From JAVBNC01 sp031551765 (GTDB taxonomy: Bacteria > Desulfobacterota > Desulfovibrionia > Desulfovibrionales > Desulfovibrionaceae), in NCBI GenBank assembly GCA_031551765.1, contig JAVBNC010000029.1, positions 1 through 53,985 of the forward strand: a stretch of DNA of 53,985 nt, given 5' to 3'. The notes beneath the pieces were generated by a model that worked only from the letters and a program-made list of their open reading frames with translations, was not told the DNA's origin and made no database searches. The stretch's first letter is position 1; the number at the start of each line of letters is the position of its first letter. The position numbers were made by a program, and so were the translations under genes. Shown here in pieces: positions 25,552 to 39,131 of this stretch.

Positions 25552-25842
25552 TTACTTCGTGGGCAGCGTCAGCTGCTGCGGCCCGGAAGGTTTGGGTTCC
25601 TTGGGCTTGGCCTGGGGCGGCTGTTCCTGCGCCGCCGTTTCCCGAGGGCTTTCCGGGGCGTCAAAAAGCTCTCCCCCGCCCTGGGCCGTCCAAAATGCCT
25701 GCAAATCCGGGCGCGAAATCCTGTACTCGCGGCCCAGCCGCGCCGCGCGCAGTTCCCCGGCCTGAATGGCCCGGCGCAGCGTTTCTTTATGGCAACTGAG
25801 CAGGTGCGCCGCTTCAGCCAGGGTGAAAGTCGCTTTTTGCAT
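25552..25842 (-). CDS. Small helix-turn-helix (excisionase/MerR-fold) DNA-binding protein
   Basis: The 96-residue protein opens with ATFTLAEAAHLLSCHKETLR and AIQAGELRAARLGREYRISR, the winged helix of the excisionase/BldC class in which the YRISRPDLQAF strand-turn-helix is typical. The second half is low-complexity, rich in Pro, Gln, Glu and Lys. The start at 25842 (MQKATF) places the fold at the N-terminus; ATG 25857 and GTG 25863 are in frame too. It could regulate the downstream 127-residue gene or itself. Confidence 0.75.
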   Translation of the reverse strand: MQKATFTLAEAAHLLSCHKETLRRAIQAGELRAARLGREYRISRPDLQAFWTAQGGGELFDAPESPRETAAQEQPPQAKPKEPKPSGPQQLTLPTK

Positions 25843-25932
25843 GGCTACGCGCCCCATGACCACACGAACGAGGGTCGATTATGACCGACCCCGGCCCTCT
25901 TAGGCCCGCAGTCGTATCATCTGCCCGGCTTC

Positions 25933-25959
25933 ATAACACTTCAAATCAACTGGTGTCAA
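25933..25959 (-). promoter_or_regulatory. Candidate promoter for the helix-turn-helix gene
   Basis: The minus strand has a perfect -35 TTGACA (25959-25954) and TGTTAT (25938-25933) 15 bases on. The spacing is short for sigma-70, so this is tentative. Confidence 0.35.
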
Positions 25960-26190
25960 CTTTTGGATTGTTATAACCTATACATGCTACTAACACTCCT
26001 GTTGCGTTATATTTTTCACTTCACGCAAATTACCGACTATTTACTCTTGATTAAGGCGGTTAAGAACGAGTTACATACGCTGGTTAAAGATGGAAGCGCT
26101 TTAACACGCTTTCACTCCTCCTGAACCGTTTTAGCGTGGAAGACGCCCATACGGCGCGGTCGGCTGTGATTGTCATGCGCTTATATTAAA

Positions 26191-26222
26191 CAGAGGCCGG
26201 AACTGTGTGATTCCGGCCTCTG
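26191..26222 (-). terminator. fumC terminator
   Basis: A perfect 12-bp stem (26191-26202 with 26211-26222) and eight-base loop lie 31 bases after the fumC stop, followed on the minus strand by TTTAATAT. Confidence 0.8.
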
Positions 26223-26253
26223 TGGTATCAGATGCGCAACTTCAAGCCATCTG

Positions 26254-27648
<1,395 letters not shown>

Positions 27649-27708
27649 GGTTCGGACCTCGTGCTGTGAAAGTGTGGAAAAAAATTGCCGCCGTTTTTTT
27701 CGGCGAAA

Positions 27709-27737
27709 ATTATCTTTAGTATGGCCTATTTTGCAAA
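27709..27737 (-). promoter_or_regulatory. Sigma-70-like promoter of fumC
   Basis: On the minus strand TTTGCA (27737-27732) and GATAAT (27714-27709) are separated by exactly 17 bases and lie about 60 bases upstream of the fumC start. Confidence 0.6.
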
Positions 27738-27798
27738 GTGTGTTAAGGTTTTTTATACTAAGCGTGATAGATACTTTTCGCGCCTGCTTGCGCGCGCC

Positions 27799-27827
27799 CG
27801 TCAGGCGCGTGCGGGGCGCGCCTGACG
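27799..27827 (+). promoter_or_regulatory. Hairpin in the leader of the first hybrid kinase
   Basis: A perfect 11-bp stem (27799-27809 with 27817-27827) and seven-base loop sit 20 bases before the start codon, close to its GGAG. It may influence translation. Confidence 0.5.
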
Positions 27828-27846
27828 TCTTGCGGCGCGGAGAACC

Positions 27847-30807
<2,961 letters not shown>

Positions 30808-30966
30808 GGCGCTTTGCGTCCTTTGCGAAAAGTTTCTAGTGCATTGAAGAAAAGCGCGGTATTGGGTATGGCGTAAGCTGCGGGAGCAGACGAACCGCAT
30901 GTGTCCGGCTGTTGCTGAACCGGAAACGGCCACACTGGCTCACGGCGGAAAAGAAGGCGAAAACGC

Positions 30967-33900
30967 ATGTTGCTGTCGGGTTCTGTTCGCAAGACTCTGT
31001 ATATTATTGTGCTCCTGGCGGTGCTGCCCGCCTTGGGCATCATTCTCTATTCCGGCATGGACAGCCGCCGCCGGGCCATAGAAGAGTCGCAGGAACGGGC
31101 CGCGGAACTGGTGCGCACCATAGGCAGCCAGAAACAGCTGCTTACGGAAAACACCCAGGTTCTGCTCATGACCATCGCCCAGTTGGAAGAGGTCAAACAG
31201 CAGAACGTGGAAGCCTGCGTGGAACTGTTCCGCAACCTGCTCAACAACTACCCCTTTTACAGCAACCTGTTCCTGGTGGACGGCGAAGGCCGGGTGGTGG
31301 CTTCCGGCCTGCCCTGGGAAAAGGGGCTCAACCTCAGGAACAGGCCGGAATTTGAGGCGGCCCTGCGCGGCCGGGAATTCACCGTGGGCTCTTTCGGCCT
31401 TGCGCCCATCACTTCCGCGCCCACGCTGCGTTTCGCCTACCCGGTCATGGACAGGCGTGGCCAACTGTTGTTCGTGCTCATGGGCGGCATCCAGACAGAC
31501 CAGTACACCCTGGACGTTTCCAGCAAGGAAATGCCCAAGGGCGCGCAGATACGCCTGCTGGACCGCTCCGGCCAGCCGCTGTTCGTGTTTCCGGAAGGGG
31601 TGGCTTCCCTGGCCGTCATGTCCCAGGAATGGAACGCCCTGGAACAGACGGACGCGGAGCAGGGCGCGCTTTCGCTCACCACGCCGCAAAAACAGGAACG
31701 CGTCCTCGCCTTTCAGAAACTCAGCCTCCCCGGCAGGCTCCCCTACTTGACCGTGGTGCTTTCCATTGCCCAGGATGAAGCCTACGCGGAAGCCAACGCC
31801 GTGCTGCTGCGCGACCTTTTGCTGCTGGCGCTGGCCACGGTGGCGGCGTTCGCCATAACCTGGCTGGTGGGCAGAAGCACCCTGACCCGGCCTTTGCGCA
31901 ATCTGCTCGCGGCGGCGCGGCTGCTGGGCCGGGGGGATCTGGGCGCGCGCACCGCCATGCAGAACCTGCCCGGCGAAATGGGCAAGCTGGCCAGAACCTT
32001 TGACGAAATGGCGGAAGCCCTGGAAACCCGCAACCAGGAGCTGGTGCGGGCCAAAATGGTTTCCGACACGGCCAACAAGGCCAAGAGCGAATTTCTGGCC
32101 AACATGAGCCACGAAATACGCACGCCCATGAACGCGGTCATCGGCATGGCCTACCTGGCGCTCAAAACCACGCTCACCGAAAAGCAGCGCAACTACATCA
32201 ACAAAATTTACGCCGCGGCCAACACGCTCCTGGGCATCATCAACGATATCCTGGACTTCTCCAAAATCGAATCCGGCCAGCTGCTCATAGAACACGTGCC
32301 CTTCCGCCTGGACGACATCCTGGACAACCTGGCCGTGCTCATCAGCCAGAAGGCGGAGGAAAAAGAGCTGGAAGTGCTGTTCCGCGTGGACGGCCGGGTG
32401 CCGCACCAGCTTATCGGGGACCCCCTGCGCCTGGGCCAGGTGCTGACCAACCTGGGCAACAACTCCGTCAAGTTCACGGAAAGCGGCGAAATACTCATCG
32501 GCTGCTCCCTGGCCGAAAACCTGGGCGACAAGGTGCGCCTGCGCTTTTCCGTGCAGGACACGGGCATAGGCATGACGGAGGAACAGCAGGGCAGGCTGTT
32601 CCAGGCCTTTACCCAGGCGGACGGTTCCACCACCCGCCGTTTTGGCGGCACGGGCCTGGGCCTGACCATCACCAAGCGCCTGGTGGAGCTCATGGACGGC
32701 GATATCCGGGTGGAAAGCGCCTACGGCCAGGGCACCACGGTCATTTTCACCGTGGTGCTGGGCAAGGCCCGCCTGGAAACCCGGGAGCCCCACGAGGAAC
32801 TGGCCACGGAAGAAATGGCCGCTTCCCGCATTCTGGTGGTGGACGACAACGAAAGCGCCTGCGACGTGCTGGCCACCCTGCTTCTGGACCTCTTTTTCAG
32901 CACGGACTGCGCCTCTTCCGCCGAGCAGGCTTTCGGCATGCTCAAGCGGGCGGAAGAGGAAGGTTCCCCCTACAACCTGGTGCTCATGGACTGGCGCATG
33001 CCGGTCATGGACGGGGTGGAAGCCACCTACGTGCTGCGCAACCGGCTGGGCCTGCAAGAGCCGCCGCCCGTGGTCATCGTCACCGCTTTCGGCCGGGGGG
33101 AAACCCTGCTCCAGGCCGACAAGGCCGGCGCGAAAGCCGTGCTGTACAAGCCCGTGAACAAGTCGCTGCTCTACGACACCATCCTCACCATCCTGCACGG
33201 CCAGGGGGGCGAGGCCTGGAAGCTGAAAAAACAGCTTCGCCAGCAGCGGGAAGAGCACAAGGAACAATACCGCCTGCCCGGCGCGCGCATTCTGCTGGTG
33301 GAAGACAACCCCGTAAACCAGCAGGTGGCCGCGGAACTGCTGGAAGACGCGGGCGTGGCCGTCACCATTGCCAACAACGGCGTGGAAGCCCTCCAGCATC
33401 TGCAGGAAGCCACGGAAACCCCGCCTTTCGACCTGGTGCTCATGGACCTGCAAATGCCGGAAATGGACGGGTACGAAGCGGCCACGCGCATCCGGGCCGA
33501 CAAGCGCTACGACACGCTCCCCATCATCGCCATGACCGCCCACGCCATGGTGGAGGAACGCCTGCGCTGTCTTGAGCTGGGCATGAACGACCACATTTCC
33601 AAGCCCATAGAAATACACAAATTCTTCCACACTCTGCAGACCTGGATTCAGCCCAAGGAAGGGGCGGAACAGCGGCCCGTATCACCCTCCGCCAAAAGCC
33701 CCTCCCCGGCCGGGCAAAGGCAACAGGAAACCCTGCCTGAGCTTTCCGGCCTGGACGTAAGCACGGCCCTGCGCCGCCTGGGCGGCAACACCAAGCTGTA
33801 CCGCAAGCTGCTGGAACAGTTCCTGGAAAGCCAGGCCAAAAGCGGGGAAGAATTCCAGGCGGCCATGCGGCGCGGCGACAAGGAAACAGCCAAGCGCATA

Positions 33901-34329
33901 GCCCACACCCTGAAAGGCCTGGGCGGCTCTCTGGGCGCGACGGAACTGGCCTCGGCGGCGGAAAGCCTGGAAACGGCTTGCGGCCTGGGCAGCGACGAGG
34001 AAGTGGCGGAAAAAAGCCAGGTCTGTTTCACAACCCTGGACACGGTGCAGGATATGCTGCGCCAAGCCTTGGGCAGAGAACTCCAGGAAATTGAAAACGC
34101 GGCTCAGGTGGTGACGCCGGAAACCCTGCAGGTCATGTCGGAACTGCGCCACTTCCTGGAAGACGACGACGCCTCGGCCCAGCGTTTCTTTGAAAACAAC
34201 GAGCTCGTCATCGCCAGAGCCTTGCTCAAAGAAGACTTCCAGGCCCTGCGCCAGGCCGTGCAGCACTTCGATTTCGAAGCCGCCCTTGATGTGCTGCGCA
34301 GTCTGGATCAGGAGCATAAAGCTCCGTAA
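30967..34329 (+). CDS. Hybrid sensor histidine kinase with two receivers and HPt domain
   Basis: The 1120-residue membrane protein contains an N-terminal span (about 10-28), a periplasmic Cache-like sensor with RPEFEAALRGREFTVG, a second span at about 275-300, HAMP, HisKA with His382 in MSHEIRTPMNA, and a full ATPase domain (N499 in TNLGNNSVKFT, DTGIGM, FGGTGLGLTI). Two canonical receivers follow (LVLMDWRMPVMDG with YKPV; LVLMDLQMPEMDG with SKPI), then an HPt domain with AKRIAHTLKGLGGSLGA. This is the full BarA/ArcB-like phosphorelay in one chain. No DNA-binding response regulator is adjacent. GAAGG stands before the ATG; 159 bases separate it from its degenerate paralogue. Confidence 0.95.
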   Translation: MLLSGSVRKTLYIIVLLAVLPALGIILYSGMDSRRRAIEESQERAAELVRTIGSQKQLLTENTQVLLMTIAQLEEVKQQNVEACVELFRNLLNNYPFYSNLFLVDGEGRVVASGLPWEKGLNLRNRPEFEAALRGREFTVGSFGLAPITSAPTLRFAYPVMDRRGQLLFVLMGGIQTDQYTLDVSSKEMPKGAQIRLLDRSGQPLFVFPEGVASLAVMSQEWNALEQTDAEQGALSLTTPQKQERVLAFQKLSLPGRLPYLTVVLSIAQDEAYAEANAVLLRDLLLLALATVAAFAITWLVGRSTLTRPLRNLLAAARLLGRGDLGARTAMQNLPGEMGKLARTFDEMAEALETRNQELVRAKMVSDTANKAKSEFLANMSHEIRTPMNAVIGMAYLALKTTLTEKQRNYINKIYAAANTLLGIINDILDFSKIESGQLLIEHVPFRLDDILDNLAVLISQKAEEKELEVLFRVDGRVPHQLIGDPLRLGQVLTNLGNNSVKFTESGEILIGCSLAENLGDKVRLRFSVQDTGIGMTEEQQGRLFQAFTQADGSTTRRFGGTGLGLTITKRLVELMDGDIRVESAYGQGTTVIFTVVLGKARLETREPHEELATEEMAASRILVVDDNESACDVLATLLLDLFFSTDCASSAEQAFGMLKRAEEEGSPYNLVLMDWRMPVMDGVEATYVLRNRLGLQEPPPVVIVTAFGRGETLLQADKAGAKAVLYKPVNKSLLYDTILTILHGQGGEAWKLKKQLRQQREEHKEQYRLPGARILLVEDNPVNQQVAAELLEDAGVAVTIANNGVEALQHLQEATETPPFDLVLMDLQMPEMDGYEAATRIRADKRYDTLPIIAMTAHAMVEERLRCLELGMNDHISKPIEIHKFFHTLQTWIQPKEGAEQRPVSPSAKSPSPAGQRQQETLPELSGLDVSTALRRLGGNTKLYRKLLEQFLESQAKSGEEFQAAMRRGDKETAKRIAHTLKGLGGSLGATELASAAESLETACGLGSDEEVAEKSQVCFTTLDTVQDMLRQALGRELQEIENAAQVVTPETLQVMSELRHFLEDDDASAQRFFENNELVIARALLKEDFQALRQAVQHFDFEAALDVLRSLDQEHKAP

Positions 34330-34336
34330 GCTATTT

Positions 34337-34507
34337 TGTCGAAGCCAATGAAGAGTCGAAGCAGGGCGCTGCCCTGCGGCTTTTATCCGCTTCGGGGCCG
34401 GTAGGATGCGTGACCGGCAAAGCCGGATCACGCCCGGCCCCTGCGCTCCATAGGCCCTGCCGGGCCTGGCCTGTGCTGCGCTCCGGCCCCCTCCGGGAGT
34501 ATAAGGA
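34337..34507 (+). repeat. R1 start joined to an inverted R3 block
   Basis: A short R1 (TGTCGAAGCC onward) starts seven bases after the kinase stop and runs into R3 in reverse (34387-34507), the complement of the blocks at 12062-12182 and 23703-23821. It is the upstream part of the cassette before the M16 peptidase gene. Confidence 0.8.
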
Positions 34508-34575
34508 AGGCCGGAGCCAAAGGTGGTAAGCGGTGCTCACAATACTGGCGGCTGCCGGTTTGATGCGATAAAAAG

Positions 34576-34604
34576 GCGGAGCCGTGACTGCACGGCTCCG
34601 CTTT
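34576..34604 (+). terminator. Terminator within the repeat cassette
   Basis: An 11-bp perfect stem (34576-34586 with 34591-34601) with a four-base loop is preceded by five As and followed by TTT. It corresponds in place to 17530-17556. Confidence 0.7.
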
Positions 34605-34637
34605 ATCAACAAGAATAGACCCCATATCCCCTGTCAA

Positions 34638-34733
34638 AGTTTTTAGGGGACAGGGATGGGGGTCCGGGGGAAGGGAAAACCCCCTTTTTCCAAAAAGGGG
34701 GTTTTCCCTTCCCCCGGCCGCCGGAGGCACATC
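34638..34733 (+). repeat. R2 repeat with 26-bp perfect hairpin before the M16 peptidase gene
   Basis: The leader TCAAAGTTTTTAGGGGA is followed by arms 34664-34689 and 34692-34717, which pair perfectly around a two-base loop. The tail CCGGAGGC supplies the ribosome site for ATG 34736. The hairpin is nearly identical to that at 3455-3508. Confidence 0.9.
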
Positions 34734-34735
34734 AC

Positions 34736-37624
34736 ATGCACGGATTTACCTTAGTCTGGGAACAGGACGTCGCGGAATGCAAGAGCCGGGCGCGGCTCTG
34801 GAAACACGAAGCCACGGGCGCGGAACTCTTGTCGTTCTGCAACGCGGACGAAAACAAGGTCTTCGGCGTCTCCTTCCGCACGCCGCCGGAAGATTCCACG
34901 GGCCTGCCGCACATTCTGGAGCACTCCGTGCTCTGCGGATCCGAGAAATACCCGGTGAAAGAGCCGTTCGTAGAACTGCTCAAGGGCTCACTCCAGACGT
35001 TTTTGAACGCCTTCACCTACCCGGACAAGACCTGCTACCCGGTGGCCAGCACCAACGCGCGGGACTTCCGCAACCTGACGGACGTGTACCTGGACGCGGT
35101 GTTTTTCCCGCGCATTACGGAAGAGATTTTCCAGCAGGAAGGCTGGCACCTGGAAAAGGGACCGGATGGCTCTTTCGTGTTCAAAGGCGTGGTCTACAAC
35201 GAAATGAAAGGCGTGTTCTCCTCGCCGGAATCCGTGCTTTCGCGCCACTCTCTGCACGCGCTGTTCCCGGACACGGTCTACGGCCTGGAATCCGGGGGCG
35301 AGCCGGAAGTCATCCCCAGCCTTACCTATGAGCAGTTCATGCGCTTTCACCGGGCGTTCTACCACCCTTCCAACGGCCGTTTCTACTTTTGGGGGGACGA
35401 CGCGGAAGAGGAACGCCTGGAACAGCTCGGCATGGTATTGAGCCGCTTCAGCAAGCAGGACCCGGCTCCGGCTATCGAGTTGCAGCAGCTCAGGCCCGCG
35501 CCCAGCCTGCTGGAAGTGCCCTACGCTTCCGGCGACGGCGAGGACAAAGGCATGGTGGCCTGCAACTGGCTGCTGTCCGAAGGCTCGGACGTGGAGCTGA
35601 CTCTTTCCCTGCGCATGCTGGAGCACATTCTGCTGGGCATGCCCGCTTCCCCGCTGCGCCGCGCGCTCATTGAATCCGGCCTGGGCGAAGACCTGGCAGG
35701 GGACGGGCTGGAAGACGATCTGCGCCAGCTCATCTTTTCCGTGGGCCTGCGCGGCGTGGAACCGGGCAAGGCCCAGGACGTGGAACTCTTGATCATGGAG
35801 ACGCTGGCGGGCCTCGCGGAAGAGGGCATTCCGGCCCTGGCCGTGGAAGCGGCCGTGAACAGCGTGGAATTCTCCCTGCGCGAGAACAACACCGGCCGTT
35901 TCCCCGTGGGCCTTTCGGTCATGCTCCAGGCGCTCACCACCTGGCTGCACGACGGCGACCCGCTGGCCCCCCTGCGCTACGAAGCGCCCCTGGCCCGCAT
36001 CAAGGCCAAACTGGCGGCCAAGGACCCCTATTTCGAACGCCTGATCCAAAAATGGCTGCTGGACAACTCCCACCGCGCCACCGTGGTGCTGCTGCCGGAC
36101 GCGGCCCTGGCCAAGCGCAAGGACGAAACGGAAGCGGAACGCGTGGCCGAGCGCGTCTCCCCCCTGTCCGAAAAGCAGAAGGACGAGCTGGAAGAGCGCG
36201 CCGAACGCCTGCGCCGCTTGCAGGAAGAGCCGGACAAGCCGGAAGACCTGGCCCGCATCCCCAGGCTGGGCACGGAAGACATGCCCCGCTCGGAAAAGCC
36301 CATCCCTTCGGAAAAACCGGGCGCGGCCGTGCCGCTGTTCTTCCACGACCTGCCCACCAGCGGCATCAGCTACGTGGAAGCCTTTTTCGACCTCGCCGCC
36401 CTGCCGCAAGAACTCTTTCCGCTGCTGCCCCTTTTCGGCCGCGCGCTGCTGGAAATGGGCACTAAAGAGCGGGATTTCGTCAACCTGAACATGACCATAG
36501 CCTGCAAAACCGGCGGCATGGACATCAGCCCCCTGGTGCTCACGCATCAGGCGGACCGCAGCCCCCTGCCCCGGCTGGTCCTTTCCGGAAAAACCACGCC
36601 GGACAAGGTGGCGGACCTTTTCGGCCTGCTGCGCGAAGTGCTGACCGAAGCCCGCTTTGACGATGCCGAACGTTTCGGCCGCATGGTGCTGGAGGAAAAA
36701 GCCCGGCTGGAACACAGCCTGGTGCCTTCCGGCCACGCCCTGGTTTCCGCCCGGCTGCAAGGCGCGCTCTCGGCCGGCGGCCAGATGGGCGAATGCCTGC
36801 AGGGCGTTTCCGCGCTGCTTTTCGTGCGCGGCCTGGTCGAGCGTCTGGCCTCGGACTGGCCCGGCGTGCTGGCGGACCTGGAACGCATCCGCTCCGTGGC
36901 GCTCACCCGCGCCAACCTTACCTGCAACATCACCGGCGAAAGCCAGCGCAAGGCCCAGTTGCTGGAAGAGACGGACAAGCTGGCGAACGCCCTGCCCCAG
37001 GGCGCGACAACCGCCCCCGCCGCCTGGAAGCCGCCCGTCCTGCCCCTTAAGGAAGCCCTGCTGCTGCCCGCGCAGGTCAACTACGTGGGCCGGGGGGCCA
37101 ACCTCTACGACCTGGGCTACCGCTACAGCGGCTCCGTGCACGTCATTCTCAAGCATTTGCGCACGGGCTGGCTGTGGGAAAAGGTGCGGGTGCAGGGCGG
37201 CGCGTACGGGGCGTTCTGCTCCCTGGACCGCCTGTCCGGCGGTTTTGTGCTGGTTTCCTACCGTGATCCCAACGTGGCGGCCACCCTGGATACCTTTGCC
37301 CGCACGGCGGACCACCTGAAAAACCTGACCCTGAGCGAACGGGATCTCTCTTCCGCCATTGTCGGCGCCATTGGCGAAATGGACAGCTACCTGCTGCCCG
37401 ACGCCAAGGGCATGGCCTCTTTCACCCGCCAGCTTTGCGGCGACACCCCGGAAAGCCGCCAGCGCATGCGCGACGAAATCCTGGGCACCACGCAAAAGGA
37501 CTTCCGCGAGTTCGGCGAGGCCGTGGCCGCCGCCATGCAACAAGGCCGCTGCTGCGCCCTGGGCGGCAGCGCTTTGGAGCAGGTGGCCAAAGACCAGAAT
37601 TGGGAGATGCTACGGCTGTTGTAG
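34736..37624 (+). CDS. M16C-family zinc metallopeptidase (presequence protease-like)
   Basis: The 962-residue protein has the inverted zinc motif HILEH (His59, Glu62, His63) in STGLPHILEHSVLCGS, and the downstream YNEMKGVFSSPE gives the third zinc ligand Glu156. The full-length single chain with four homologous domains, and the run TFLNAFTYPDKTCYPVASTN, are typical of the PreP/CYM1 branch, which degrades peptides within a closed chamber. There is no signal peptide, so it should be cytoplasmic. A long charged hinge (about 460-530, rich in Glu, Lys and Arg) links the two halves. The ribosome site comes from the R2 repeat. Confidence 0.93.
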   Translation: MHGFTLVWEQDVAECKSRARLWKHEATGAELLSFCNADENKVFGVSFRTPPEDSTGLPHILEHSVLCGSEKYPVKEPFVELLKGSLQTFLNAFTYPDKTCYPVASTNARDFRNLTDVYLDAVFFPRITEEIFQQEGWHLEKGPDGSFVFKGVVYNEMKGVFSSPESVLSRHSLHALFPDTVYGLESGGEPEVIPSLTYEQFMRFHRAFYHPSNGRFYFWGDDAEEERLEQLGMVLSRFSKQDPAPAIELQQLRPAPSLLEVPYASGDGEDKGMVACNWLLSEGSDVELTLSLRMLEHILLGMPASPLRRALIESGLGEDLAGDGLEDDLRQLIFSVGLRGVEPGKAQDVELLIMETLAGLAEEGIPALAVEAAVNSVEFSLRENNTGRFPVGLSVMLQALTTWLHDGDPLAPLRYEAPLARIKAKLAAKDPYFERLIQKWLLDNSHRATVVLLPDAALAKRKDETEAERVAERVSPLSEKQKDELEERAERLRRLQEEPDKPEDLARIPRLGTEDMPRSEKPIPSEKPGAAVPLFFHDLPTSGISYVEAFFDLAALPQELFPLLPLFGRALLEMGTKERDFVNLNMTIACKTGGMDISPLVLTHQADRSPLPRLVLSGKTTPDKVADLFGLLREVLTEARFDDAERFGRMVLEEKARLEHSLVPSGHALVSARLQGALSAGGQMGECLQGVSALLFVRGLVERLASDWPGVLADLERIRSVALTRANLTCNITGESQRKAQLLEETDKLANALPQGATTAPAAWKPPVLPLKEALLLPAQVNYVGRGANLYDLGYRYSGSVHVILKHLRTGWLWEKVRVQGGAYGAFCSLDRLSGGFVLVSYRDPNVAATLDTFARTADHLKNLTLSERDLSSAIVGAIGEMDSYLLPDAKGMASFTRQLCGDTPESRQRMRDEILGTTQKDFREFGEAVAAAMQQGRCCALGGSALEQVAKDQNWEMLRLL

Positions 37625-37641
37625 CAACTCCGTTTCAACCT

Positions 37642-37678
37642 CAAACAAAAAGGGCTGCATCTCGGCCCTTTTTGTTTG
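37642..37678. terminator. Bidirectional terminator between the M16 peptidase gene and rimO
   Basis: A perfect 14-bp stem (37642-37655 with 37665-37678) contains runs of five As and five Ts, giving a U tract in either direction. Confidence 0.88.
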
Positions 37679-37738
37679 GCTGCACAGCAAGAACCCCCGC
37701 GATATTGAGAGCTTCTCCCGCCTCCACCACTCCCCGCC

Positions 37739-39034
37739 CTACACCAGCGCCACCAAATCATAGGTCTGCGCCTCGGTGATCTCCGCGTCCACCAGCGCCC
37801 CCGGCTCCACGCCCGGGCCGCTGACATAGGTCACGCCGTCGCTCTCCGGAGCCTGGAACCAGGCCCGCCCCGTGTGCAAACCCGGCCACTCCGGATGCTC
37901 CGCGTCCACCAGAATATCCAGCCGCCGCCCCACATATTCTCCCAGCAATTCCTCGCTGATCTCGCCCTGCGTCAGCATCAGCGTGTCCCGCCGCCACTCT
38001 TTGACGCGGTCCGGCACCTGGTCCGGCATCTCATGCGCCCCGGTGCCCTCCTCGGACTGAAACGCGAACACCCCAAGATGCATGAAACGCGTCTCCAGCA
38101 CGAACTGGTGCAAGGCCTCGAAATGCTCCTCGCTCTCGCCGGGAAAGCCCACGATCAGGCTGGTGCGCAAGGCCGCCTCCGGGAAAAACTCCCGGATGCG
38201 CTCCGTCACCTGCCTGGGGTTGCGCGCAAAAGGCCGCCCCATGCGCGAAAGCACGTCCGGGTGCGCGTGCTGCAAGGGCACGTCAAAGTACGGCACGAAT
38301 GGCGGCCCCGCGTCCCGCAAAAAGCCGAGCAAATCCCTGCTCAACCCCGCCGGGTACAGGTACATGACCCGCAGCCGCGCCAGCCCGTCCAGGGGCAGCA
38401 AGCGTTCCAACAGACTCTTCAAGCCGTGCTTCAGCCCCAAATCCTTGCCCCAGGCCGTGGTGTCCTGGGCCACCACAATAAGCTCTTTCACACCCTGACC
38501 AAGCAGCAGCCTGGCCTCACGCTCCAGCGCGTCCGCCGGGGTGCTGCGGAAGGCCCCGCGTATGGACGGGATGGTGCAGAACGAACACTTGTGGTCGCAC
38601 CCGTCGCTGATTTTCAGCCAGGCGTAGGACGGGCCGGTGGAAAGCAGACGGCCGGGCTCCGGCACGCCCGGCAGGCCCAGAGCCCTGGCCAGCAGACCGG
38701 GCCAGGCTTCCAGCTCGCGGTTGTCCAGCCAGAGATCCACTTCCGGCAGGTCCGGGGCCAGGGCCGCCTGGCCGTAACGGCCCACCAGACAGCCCGCCAC
38801 AACCAGCAGGGGACGTTTTTCCGGGGGCAAACCTCCCAGGTCCCGCACGGCCGTCAGAATGGCGCGCACGGATTCCTGAATGGCCGGGGCAATAAAACCA
38901 CACGTGTTGATAAGCACAAAGGCCGCTTTACGCGGGTCGTCCACGGGCACGATGCCGGGCAGGGCGCCCAGAAGCCGTTCCGTGTCCACCCTGTTTTTCG
39001 GGCAACCCAGGCTGATGGAATAGACAGACAGCAT
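37739..39034 (-). CDS. rimO: Ribosomal protein S12 methylthiotransferase RimO
   Basis: The 431-residue radical-SAM enzyme methylthiolates the conserved Asp of ribosomal protein S12. It starts SVYSISLGCPKNRVDTE, the RimO form of the N-terminal Cys motif, with further ligands in INTCGFI and VAGCLVGRY. The radical-SAM motif is CDHKCSFC followed by TIPSIRGAFRS. Later segments VMYLYPAG, DVPLQHAHPDVL and TSLIVGFPGE are typical, and a TRAM domain ends it. The start 39034 is chosen by homology of the first residues; ribosome site is weak. It diverges from the histidine kinase gene. Confidence 0.94.
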   Translation of the reverse strand: MLSVYSISLGCPKNRVDTERLLGALPGIVPVDDPRKAAFVLINTCGFIAPAIQESVRAILTAVRDLGGLPPEKRPLLVVAGCLVGRYGQAALAPDLPEVDLWLDNRELEAWPGLLARALGLPGVPEPGRLLSTGPSYAWLKISDGCDHKCSFCTIPSIRGAFRSTPADALEREARLLLGQGVKELIVVAQDTTAWGKDLGLKHGLKSLLERLLPLDGLARLRVMYLYPAGLSRDLLGFLRDAGPPFVPYFDVPLQHAHPDVLSRMGRPFARNPRQVTERIREFFPEAALRTSLIVGFPGESEEHFEALHQFVLETRFMHLGVFAFQSEEGTGAHEMPDQVPDRVKEWRRDTLMLTQGEISEELLGEYVGRRLDILVDAEHPEWPGLHTGRAWFQAPESDGVTYVSGPGVEPGALVDAEITEAQTYDLVALV

Positions 39035-39131
39035 AGTGACGGGTACTATACGGATGGCCTCTTGCCTTTTCAAGACCCGCGACGCTGACCACGGAATTCC
39101 CAACCACGCGGGATCATAGGGGGGAACGCTC

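Larger units (their letters stand above)
25843..26253. other. Intergenic region, AT-richer, without a gene
   Basis: This 411-base gap between the helix-turn-helix gene and fumC holds a candidate promoter (25933-25959) and the fumC terminator (26191-26222). The middle (about 25970-26150) is AT-rich for this genome and contains no convincing frame, repeat module or RNA that I can recognise. Confidence 0.6.

Noticed and set aside
34988..37543. Minus-strand frame of 851 codons opposite the M16 peptidase gene
   Set aside because: Same reasons; the plus-strand protein has its full zinc site.
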